From Terebella lapidaria (taxonomy: Eukaryota; Annelida; Polychaeta; Terebellida; Terebellidae): a stretch of DNA of 64,000 bases. A model generated the notes under the pieces. The model searched no databases, was not told where the DNA came from, and worked only from the letters and a program-made list of their open reading frames with translations. Position numbers and translations under genes: made by a program. Positions 47,801 to 59,800 of this stretch are shown piece by piece. How positions within the stretch are numbered: the stretch's first letter is position 1; each line of letters opens with the position of its first letter. The stretch lies in NCBI GenBank assembly GCA_949152475.1, contig OX424567.1:18315402-18379401 (forward strand), read 5' to 3'.

Positions 47801-50800
47801 TCCATTGCCTCGGAAATATCCCGTTTCCAAGGAACTAAATTTGGAGGTAAATGTTCTGCCTCATAACTCTGAAATGAATCTACCTTTCACCTGAAAAATA
47901 CCACCAGAGTTACATCAGAACTTGCTTTCTATTATGTCGGGTTTTTTTAATGAGGGGCCATTTTTATTGTTACCATGAGTGGGTCTGTTCTACAGACGTT
48001 TTCGGTGGCGATAAAATGGCATTTCAGGACTTTGAGAGGTTGCCATGGCAACAAAAATCAACTGATTTCCATGAAACTGAATATTTTCAAGCCGAGAGGT
48101 TATTCATCCCATTGTTCAAATTTAAAGACGAGTGGATTAAACCCGTTCGAGTTACAGCCTTCGATTCACACACAAACATATAAACGGACACTCACAAATC
48201 CCGACCCCAATACCACATCATCGGTAACGCGAATGCTGAATATTGTTGAAGAAATTTAGGACGTACCCCCACTCAGTGCAATCACCTATCATTTATTCCA
48301 ATATATGATTCACAACTCTGCTCATGTCCTTTTATACAAATCGATGTGCCCATTCTGATTCCGTTTCAACACGCTCAAATCAGAATTACGTAATACGTAA
48401 TCACGCCTTTTTAGGCAGAGTTGGATATCCTATTATAGAGGATCCTTGGTTTGAGTACTACCAGGTGGTATCAGAGACTGTCTATTGTATCTGGCACCTA
48501 AAATATCCCTTGGAATTTATCGAAAAGAGTAGGGGATTTCCCCGATCCCGGGTTTCTGTCTGTCGCTAAGCATTGAGTCAATCATCCAGATCTGGAGGCA
48601 TATCATTTAGATATGGCGCCCCTATAACCCCAAGTACATAGACAACTACAACTACGCGCGCTCACTTTGCCACAGAGAACTCTCTACCAAAACGATCAAT
48701 GGTGCGACAATGCAGCACTTGGATAATAACACTGGGGATCTCAATTCGTGTTCAAACCTGTCTATTGGCGGAATACAATAATTGCAAATCTTCATTTGTT
48801 TGAATGACGAGAACGATGTTGAGGACGGATACCATTTATGGGGTGAGCTGTTCACCCGTTTGATTGCATTGAATTGTGTGAGGTAATGCACTGATACTGG
48901 AGAAGTGACTATCTGTAGTCGAGAATAGATATGACTATCAGTAGTCGAGAACAGATGGTGATAACACTTCGAGTACCACCAGTGTATTATCTACCGTAAA
49001 TCCCGAGATCATCATCACAAACTCAGTGATATCAACGGCAATTAATGTCAGATATAATATATATCTGACATTAATTAGATATTCCATCAGGTGTACAGTA
49101 TAAACAACTAAATTTAACACACTGTCTGCCCCTGATGGCACCAGTGTGTCTTTGGATAAACTATTTGGTCGGGTTTTGTTTCTATTGCAAAATGTATTTT
49201 ACGTTTCTTATTGGCATCATCAAAATCTGATTGTATTGGTGGTAATAGATTGATACTTACATTCATCATGTTCATACCACTGAGTCGGTGTCACTGCTGG
49301 CGGACGTTAAATCTGTCCCCGAGGATACCATCAACTCAGTTGCCTTCTGGCTTGTGATTGGGTACTTTTGTACTTGTCATGTATCTATTCCATGGTTTTA
49401 GTTTCGGATTTCTAAATTATTTTCATAGGTTGTTGGGCAGTTGTATACTAATTCCATCAGGTGTACAGTAGAAAAACTAAATTTAACACACTGTCTGCCT
49501 GTGATGACGCCAGTGTGTCTTTGGATAAACTATTTGGTCGGGCTTTGTTTCTATTGCAAAATGTATTTTACGTTAACTTTCTTATTGGCATCATCAAAAT
49601 CTGATTGTATTGGTGGTAATAGATTGATACTTACATTCATACCACTGAGTCGGTGTCACTGCTGGCGGACGTTAAATCTGTCCCCGAGGATACCATTGAC
49701 TGAGTTGCCTTCTGGCTTGTGATTGGGTATTTTTGTACTTGTCATGTATCTAATCCATGGGGTTAGTTTCGGATTTCTAAATAAGGTTGTTGGGCAGTTG
49801 TATACTAATTCCATCAGGTGTACAGTAGAAACAACTAAATTTAACACACTGTCTGCCCCTGATGACGCCAGTGTGTCTTTGGATGAAATATTTGGTCGGG
49901 CTTTGTTTCTATTGCAAAATGTATTTTACGTTTCTTCTTGGTATCATCAAAATCTGATTGTATTGGTGGTAATAGATTGATACTTACAATCACACCCTTA
50001 GGGGTTTATTAACAAAAATTAGCATTTATTTCCGTTTCGGCTCTTTTCCGCATCAACAAATGGGCTGTACATGTATACAGAGAATCATAACCTATGTCCA
50101 AACGAAATGATATTATTTTCTGGCCTTATCTGATACAGATCCCGCTTATTCCAAAAGTTATTGATTTTAGTGCCTCCGTCCTTCCTCCACCAATATAGAA
50201 GTTGACTGAAAACAGTAAAATGTTGTCTACTATTTTAACTGAGGAAGTCTTGTCATAATGTAGCGGGATCTATTTCACGAGATTGCCTATTATCCTGCAT
50301 TTCTCAACTCGTTGTCAAAAGAAAACAATTTATATAATTTCAGTTTACTCGTAAGATTGACAAACAGAGAAGTCGACGGTGAAATCACTCAATTTAAGGC
50401 AGGTTCTAAAGATTGATTCATTGCATCAAATTGCGACTGGTAAACTGGTTTTTGTATTTGTTTTATTCGTTAATAACATGACGATATGAATGTTCTGTTA
50501 AAATCTGTTTTCAAAGTATATACGGTTATACAACCTAAACAAATACTTTCAAGCATACATATCATTTATATTTACAGGCAAGTACAAAGTGCGTGCATAA
50601 CTGCATACGTTTCCCGGAGCATTTCTAAAGGATCGCGTCCCTGTTCTGGATAAACATGTACACGTGGAATATCGCCAGGAATGTCCATTGATCCAGAACA
50701 CCGTTTTCACTGGATTTCGCTCATGGCGGATAATTTCAATAACCAAGTACCAAAATATCGCAGACAAAATATGGATATAACGTATATATGCAAGTTACCA

Positions 50801-53800
50801 GTTAATGATGCTAAACTGTGCAAATCGATATGCATATATTCTTCCATTTGTAATTTTTCCACCTACATATTGTTTGAATATGTGATTTTGTATGCATTTG
50901 CGTGTTCAGTTCAAAGTGATGGTTGAAAATAAACCTGTGTAGAAAAATGTGTTATTACACTCGCAATCGTAATTGGCATAGGTTCCATGCCGAGAGCCTG
51001 TAGGTTATTATCTGAAATGGTAACGTCTAATTTAGTAACCTCCATTCGAAGTTCCTAACATGGGTAATAACCCATGAGAACAATGTGACACTTACGAAAT
51101 CAAGCATTATATTGTGCGTTCAACTACTCATAACAGAAATAGGATCAAAAATAATGGAGGGCCACAGGCCCAAAGTTGAAGAATTTGCAAACTCAGCAGA
51201 AATTTACGTCATGACTTCACTGACGTTCAATCGAGCATGAGGCAACTAAGTAAGTCTGCAGATAATATAGCTCTACATATGTTCTACATTGAAATACAAC
51301 ATATGTTGTACAGAATTAATTCTGGATATTAGACAAAATTCAGGATCAGTGTCTACTTAAGTGTCAAATACCTCACGATCAATCATCAGATCATGCTGCA
51401 AATTGATGAATGGCTCGAGTTTATATAGGAACATGATATCCGATGATAACCCTGGACTCCATTCGTTATAACGACGATAAATGACGTACGATTTTAAAAT
51501 GATGATAAAAAGTGCTCTGAAAAACCTTTCAAACGAGCTGCTACTGGATATTCTTGAAAACGGTCAAGATCAGGGTCATTTATAAGGTCAACTTTTAACT
51601 AGGGCACTTGGAAAGGCTATAAGCCATAGGCCTTAGGTGTAAATAGAAGAGTTGTTTGGCTATCCAAGTGTAATGTTATGATTCCAATCTGGTGTTTCTT
51701 TCTTCATCAGTCCTTGAGATATTCTGGCTTAGTTGATTTTAACTTAGAGGACAATATTGACCTTGATCTTGGATTTTCGAACTCACAATTTTGTGAATCG
51801 AGAGGACCTATTCCTGCCTATTATATGGTTCATTTTCAGATTTTTAAGCATATTATTGACGCTAATATTCACATGGATAGCTTGAAATATGCAATTTGGT
51901 TTATAATGGTACCAATTCCATTGTCATAGAAACGTTAGTTACGTCATAACGGATTATCGGATGCTGAAAATTGACATGGAACACAAGGGGCCGGTCCAAT
52001 ATTGTATCCGATTTTGGTAATTTTATCAAATTTTAGAACCAAATCGAAAATTGGATAAAACTCCCATTTACATGAAATTTTGACCTTGAGAGGTTAGGTA
52101 AGGCCAAAGTCGACGGTCAAGATCACGTGATATAGAGCTAGAGTGTATCTACAATATGCACAAATATTTATTGTTTTGCTGTACTTCCCTTATCTGCCTA
52201 TTTTGACACACTCTCTACATGCAGGCCTAACCTATGATGAACTAACGCTTTTACGTTTTTTTTAATAAACAATATTCATTGATTTTTATGTTGATGTATT
52301 TGGAATCTATGCCTATCTATTTTTCCTACTTATGCATTCCAGAGATTGATGAATGTGCGTCAAACCCCTGTCAGAACGGTGGTACTTGTGTAGATGGAAT
52401 GAACCTCTTCATTTGTCAATGTGCGGCCGGTTTTAGCAGTGAGAGATGTCAAACAAGTATGGGAAGATGTATTTGTTGGGATCAGTAAGGGATAAGTTCA
52501 CTATTTTGATGTGTGACAGCTTACTGACACTAATGAGCTGATTCTTGAATTAATTGTTGTAATATGAATAAAGCTAACATATTTCACCCATTTCTCACGG
52601 TTCTCCGTTATTTAGTTATCTGCCCGGCGAACTGTGCCTCCTGTTCATCCAGTACCACTTGTGCCAGGTGTGATTCTGGATACAGATTGTCTGGTGGTAG
52701 CTGCTCTGGTGAGTTATGTCGATAAGGTTGACCTGTAATCTGATTCGAAATCAATAATTTTCAAAATTATATATTTTTATGCAGACATTTCAATTATATC
52801 CATATTTCCATATCCATATGAATTTCACTGCTTTGATCATGTTGATTACATCAGTGTAATTGGAACTTAATGTACCATGTATGGTATAACCAGAGACTGA
52901 ATTAAACTCCACCAGTGATGACTCTGAATCTGAAGTTGAAATGTATGTGCCTTGAATATTTTTTACTTCATTATGAACTGTTTGATGTCTCTGTTGTTAT
53001 ATTCTATCCCGTATGATGTCCCGCTGGGAAAGTTGGTTTTCGTCAGGATCTCTTGTTTCCTCCGATATTAATGACCACCGTTACACCAAGGCCCGAGTCA
53101 ACGCGATATGTTAATATATGCAGACGTTGATTCATCAATTGTCACACAGTTGTAAAAGAAGTAATGTTTAAATGTTTTACCTATTTTCCATGGTTCTTGG
53201 TTCAACAGTTATCTGCCCGGCGAACTGTGCCTCCTGTTCATCCAGTACCACCTGCATCAATTGTGATTCTGACTATAGATTGTCTGGTGGTCGCTGCTTT
53301 GGTAAGTTATGTTGACGAAGCTGACATATGTATTCAATACGGTTTTAATATTATGAGCAAGAGAGTCTCTACTCGCATGAGTGTATATTCATACAGAGGT
53401 GCGGGATAGGACATACGGCACTACAAAATATTGAACACCAGGGCACATGTTCACCAAAATAAGGAATATAGTAACTTAGACGTCATTGGGGACTAGGTAG
53501 TGAACATTTAGAGTTTTTCAATCCATTCGGAAATGTACTCAGTATAGTATAAGCAGGGATTATACTCCACCAGTACTGAAACCGAATCAAAAGTATGTGA
53601 TGTGGTTCGTTTGTACATTACCATGAACTGGTTTTGTGTCTCTGTTGTAATATTCTACACAGTTAGCTCGATTTAAGTATGAGCTGACTATCACCAATGG
53701 AAGCAGTTCAGGTACGGGCTGGATCCCCATCCTCTAGATTATGTCAGGTGGTTTGTTGTTGCATACGAGCAGCTAGGTTTTCACGTTGTTTACTCCCATA

Positions 53801-56800
53801 GTAATGGCTACCATTACGCCAAGTTCCGAGCCAACAATAGATACTAATATAAGCTGGTGCTTGTTCAACAATTGTTGTAAAATAAATGAAGTTTACATAT
53901 TATGCGCATTTCCCAAGGTTTTCTGTTATTTAGTTTTGTGCCTCCTGTTCATCCAGTACCACTTGTACCAGTTGTGATTCTGGCTACAGATTGTCTGGTG
54001 GTAGCTGCTCTGGTAAGTTATGTCGATGAGGTTGACATATGTTTTCAGACTCGGTTTCAGTATTTATAATGCATCAAAATTATATATATGCAGGCATTGA
54101 AATTATATATATTTTGTCCCAATGTAAATAAATCACATGGCTGGCACTTATAAATGTAACCAGTGCGACCACACTAGTGTAATTGAAACTCTAATCCAAT
54201 GTGTCAACTAAATTGGTTTGTGTGGTTACGGTGATGGACCAAGGTGTGAGTCATAGTCAACTCCAATTACATGCAGATTGATATTTTCATATTAATATGA
54301 AGAGCAGAATATAATGGCTCATAGGCAGCATTGAAGTGTCGCAGAAATATATCGGTAGGGGATTCAATGAAGTCTAAAAAATCATGCCTCAGAGGTGCTT
54401 TGGATGAATCTAACTCTATCACAATTTTGATGCTTGAATAGCGAAATGCTTTCTATCGCCAGAAAAATGACTGTGTTTATGAGACACGAAAATGCAATAT
54501 TATATTATTTATAACTTAGTGTAATGGCCAAATATCGTTGATGGTAGGTTGCTGGCTGACTGTTCACTGACATGTGTAACTGGATGAGTGTTCATTGTGG
54601 AACACTCTCAAACATATAGTGACCACGCAGTATGTGTTTTTCAGGTAGTTTTGTGTAACGTTTTGAGCATTGTGCTTCCAGTCATGGTAAAATTAGCACG
54701 AGACCCCAATTCAAATAGGATATATGAATGATAAGGTTACCTGGATTTTTTTAATGGACAATAACTAATCAATAAAGTGTATCTCGGGTAAAGCATAGAA
54801 ATTCGAAATTAGAAAAGAAGAGACATCTCTCTTCTTTATTACATCAATCAACCAGTTGTTTCAATCGAGTATAGTTTGATTGAGGGAAATATTTTTCATA
54901 GTGTAACATACATATAAAGATTTTCATAAAATGACTTTAGGCTTCACACACATACATGTACTGGCTCTAGCCCAATATACCATTATCAGTAGTATAGTCC
55001 TTCTGACCATTAAAGAGTCTGAAACTGTGATACTGGCAGATGACGACAATTAGGAAAGAGCTCATAAAGACCTTCCAAAGGACCTACTACTCGATATCTT
55101 CGAAAAAGGTCAAGGTCAGGGTCATTTATAAGGTCAATTTCGAACTAGGGTGCTTGGAAAGGTTATATGTCATAGGAGTAAATACAAGAATCAGGAGGAC
55201 CTATTCATGTTTGTTATATGGTTCACTTTCAGATTTTCAAGCATATTATTCACGCTGATGCAATTTACTCACGGGGGTCAAGCGTACCTGAATTCGGAGG
55301 AACATTGGCGCCCCTGAATTATTGGGAGTGAGGGTGTGAGATATTCGGAGGAAAACGTGAAAGTAGGTTGCTGAAAAGCCGCAAATAAGTCGCCTACGAT
55401 GTGTGAACAGACAAAGCAATGTCATCATAGAGTATGGGATATAGTATTTGTTGACACATATATTAGTTCATTAGCTTCCCTAGTTTATACACAATTATGT
55501 TCACCAATTCTGAACACCGATAGAAATGAACCCGCCAGGACTAATAACACATGGATTTACTCTGGTAAAAACGTCAGTAAACATTCCGAAGTACCCTATC
55601 TCTGAAGTAAGGTGATACTAAAACATCGGTTTACAATTATAAGGCGTTTTATTGTGTATGTGTTTCATCCAAGTCATATCTATTTGTTTTTTGGCCAGGG
55701 CATGATTTATCGGGAGGAAGTACATGAGTCTTCCGGAGATTCATGAAAAATAAACCTTCCTTCCTGAACATTCCGTGTTTCTCCATCAGTGCGTGCCCTG
55801 TGGATTATGTATTTATTAAATTGAGACACCGAATAGCCTTTTATCCACAACATAAGTACATTCGCAATGATTTATGAATATTTTTCAAATATCACTATTG
55901 CCCCTCCCAATAAATCATGCTCCGGCCGAAAAACACTTAAGGTGAAACAGAAACACAATAAAACACCTTACAATCAAAAGCCGATGTTCTACTACTAATT
56001 TACTATTGATATCCTTTGAAGTTGTTGTACTTCTGAGTGTTCATATGTGCAAAACCATAGTACTTCCACGTATGATTGGACTCGGTGGGTTCATTTATAT
56101 CGGTGTTCAGAATCGGTGAACATAATTGTGAATAAACTAGGAAAGCTAGGGAACCTGTATATTGTCAATAAATACAGAACTATATCCCGTACTCTATGGT
56201 GGCATTGGTTTGTCTGTTCAAACATTATAGTCTAGTTCTTTGCGGCGGTTCAGCAGCCTACTGTCAGCCTACATTTAGCAGCCTAAATGTTTTCCTCCAA
56301 AGATCTCACACCCCAACTCCCAATAATTCAGGGGCGCCAATGTTCCTCCGAATAATTCAGGTTCGCTTGACCCCCGTGTTACTAGTAGCTGATGATGAGA
56401 CGGATCCTGTTATCATAATAGAAACGTCAATTACGTCATAACGGATCATCAGATCGTGCTGAAAATTGACATGGAACACAAAGGACCGGTCCAAAGCCGT
56501 ATCCAAGCATCAACTCGAAATTGGATAAAACTACCATTTTCATGAAATTTTTACGTTGAGAGGTTAGGTGAGGTCAAAGTCGGTGGTCAAGGTCACATGG
56601 TATAGAGCTCGACTTTATCTACAATATGCACTTATTTTAAAGTCTTCATGGCGAATAGAACCGATGTGATTGTCATGTTTTGACCTTTTTCATGATCTTG
56701 ACCTTGGCCTTTGTCCTAGAGTCACCATAAGCAAATTACTTCTTTCAATAATCCTACATATTGTATATATGAATTTGTTTGATGATCCGGCCAAAACTGT

Positions 56801-59800
56801 GGCTTGTGAGCGCTAATATCCAAACGAAAATACAGTACAATGCACACCATTTTTCCGTTGTTATGACAACACTTTTGAGCCGTATTTAACGAAAAACAAT
56901 AGCAACCTGGCTATAAGACTGACGAATGTCCCACAGAGTTCAGTAATTATCCGACCCAAACTGTGGCCTGCATTTAGCAAAAAGACAGACATATTCATTA
57001 TCTAACATATGCGTAATCATCCTGTTTCGTTTGTTATTGAAAATTGCCAGTGCTTCAGCTTGAATTACATTTAGAGAAAAAATTAGAGAAAAAAAATTAG
57101 TCAGCAGACTCATGTGCTGCATTGCGTATTTTCCAATATTCCGTTTTTTGTATGGCGGTACTATTTTGTAATAGTTTGAACATATCCATTTTCTGGCGAA
57201 TGCAACCACAGGATTCTGAGTATTGTAATTAGGTCTATTCGAACTCAGAGCTATCCACGGAGAACCTTCTGCCATCAGTACTATACTCTGATTTTTCAAA
57301 CTCGTTTACACTGTTTTTCGTTGATATTTTTGCGATGCTAAATGGTATTATTATATAACTTGGCACACTTCACCTGGGATTCAAGCGGCAATTTTCTACC
57401 GAATTTCAGACTTTTATTGCGAAAATTTAGAAAGTTAGCAATCTACCCCAATGTTAGATTTAGCCCAGTCATTCAATTTCGGGGTCTGCACACAATTTTG
57501 TGCATTTACTCGGTTTTGTAGATGTGCAATCTTTCGAAATCAACATGTTTGTCTAGAATACACCCATTGTGTCTTCTTGTCCAAAATTGCACTTATACTT
57601 CAAATCCCAATTAATGTAAACAAGACCAAATCCTCCAACATGCTCAGATTCTCGAGATCCCGTTTTGGGCTGACATTTATCATAGGTTTAGATTGCCAAC
57701 TGCTTCAATTTTTGCAATAGAAGTCTGAAATATGGTAGCAAATTGCCGTTGAGCTCCCAGGTGAAGTAAGCCAAGTTTTGGAACGATAACATTTAGCATC
57801 GCAAAAATATCGACAAACACCAGTGTAAACAAGTTAGAGAATTAGAGTAAAGTATGTTCTGAACAGCATTTCAGCAGTCCATAGTCTATAGGAAAATGTA
57901 ATATCATCATCATCACTAACTCATACACAATCATGTGTTCTATTCTTATCCCAACCATTCATATCCAACCATATCTACTCTTCTGAGCCCAACCGTAGGC
58001 TTGTGTTGTTTTCGCGATCGTTGTGAAGTGATACAACTGCAAAACCGAGGGTGTTAGGTTGTTCATGCTTTTCAGTTCAAGGCTCGTAAGGATGAATGTT
58101 CGGATAGGGGATTTGCACGGCCACTCAAACCTATGTGTCCTCTGATATCAGATTTTGCTGTACTCCCCATGTCTGGCCATTTCGACATACTCTCTACGCG
58201 CACGCCTGTCCAATGATCTGCTCGCTATGTTAATATATTTGGAAACTATGACTATATAAATCTTATTTCTGTGCATTTCATACATTGATGAATGTGCGTC
58301 AAACCCTTACTTGTGCATTTCAGACATTGATGATTGTGCTCCAAACCCCTGTCAGAACGATGCTACTTGTGTAGATGGAGTGAACCGGCTCACTTGTCAA
58401 TGTGCGGTCGGTTTCAGCGGATCCAGATGTGAAACAGGTATTTGAGGATGTACATTTTGGAGCCTACCTGTTCTCTTTTTTATGTGTGGCTGCCCAATGG
58501 CATTAGAAGGCTGATGCTTGATAATCAATTGTGGATAAAGTTCACAAATTTCAAACAATTTCCTGATTTTCTATTCTATTGTAATATTCTGCCCGCCGAA
58601 CTGTGTCTCCTGTTCATCCAGTACCACGTGTACCAGGTGTGATTCTGGATACAGATTGTGTGGTGATAGCTGCTCTGGTGAGTTATGTTGAAAATGTTGA
58701 CATACTGTATTGAACATTTTCAAAAGTATATATCTTTACATGCAGGGATGAAAATAGTATTGTAAATTGTAAAGAAGTGGAGTGGCTGACACAAACAAAT
58801 TTAACTTGTGGCTACCGGTACACCGGTGTAATTGAAACTGTGTGCCAGAAATATATATGTACGTGATTCAACGAAGTCGACAAAATCATGTCCCAGAGGT
58901 GCTTCACCTAAGTTAAAAGTTGAAATAGTTATTATGTAACATTCTTTGATGGTTTCAATGATTCTCAGCGTTATAGATATCCCACTGTAAAGATGTATGT
59001 TCCAATGTAAAGAATAGCTAGCCCGAGTAAAGAAAATAATTGCTGATTTGCAGCAATGAAATATGGCAGGAAAATATTCCTCACCCTGACCCCATAACGT
59101 CCAGGCGATTTTTAGCTAATGATGCAGCGACAAACTTCAATCTCTACTTCGTTATTCAAATACAATGTATTGTTGTTGATTTTTTTTTCAGAAATAGATG
59201 AATGTTCATCCAATCCCTGTCAGCCTGGCTACAGATGTATCAACAAAGTTAACAGATACAGCTGTCAGGGTATGCCAACATCGAGGTGTCCTCTATATTC
59301 TTGAACTACAAATCTTGCACATGATGCTGGATCATGATGACTTTCAGTAACAGTAATCATTCTGAATGCTGTTTCTTGTATTTGGATGTAACCAAGTCAC
59401 CCAGAACGCAGTGAGATCTATTTGTTAAGCACATTAACGTGGCATGCATGATGTTGCAATACAATATTCAGATTCGATTTCAAGTAGATATAAACATGGA
59501 ACCAAAAGCAAGTAAACATTTTCACAATTGCTCAAAACTGAATCCTTCATAAATTCGATAAAAAGGCCTTTATAAAAAAGTCCAGAGTCAGTCGAATTCG
59601 AGAAATTTGAAAGAATTTTATGCACTACTACAAACATGTTTAAGGATATGGAATAAGGTGTTCCAGTCAAGATTGAACACTTTCTGTCTCTTAAGTTGCT
59701 CTCATCAAGAATTCCATAGAATAATGCTTATAAGTTTTGCTGGGTATTTTCGATAGATTTGGCACACTTATTACTTATTCAGATGTTAATAACGTGCATT

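Larger units (their letters stand above)
51470..54050 (+). repeat. Segmental duplication, unit 1 (intron plus EGF and Cys-rich exons)
   Basis: The intron segment 51520-51870 matches 55040-55255, and 51925-52165 matches 56405-56640. The EGF exon 52343 matches 58324 and the Cys-rich exons match 58586-58677. Local order is kept. The Cys-rich exon with its flanking intron was further tandemly copied (52616, 53209, 53934). Confidence 0.8.
55030..58740 (+). repeat. Segmental duplication, unit 2
   Basis: Second copy of the block at 51470-54050, enlarged by a foldback insertion (55270-56378) and a further inverted-repeat element (57298-57836). It contains the EGF exon 58324 and a dead Cys-rich exon. 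Confidence 0.75.

Noticed and set aside
47950..48259. Overlapping frames of 77 and 94 codons
   Set aside because: No recognised domain, no splice or promoter context, and the end looks like a dispersed repeat.
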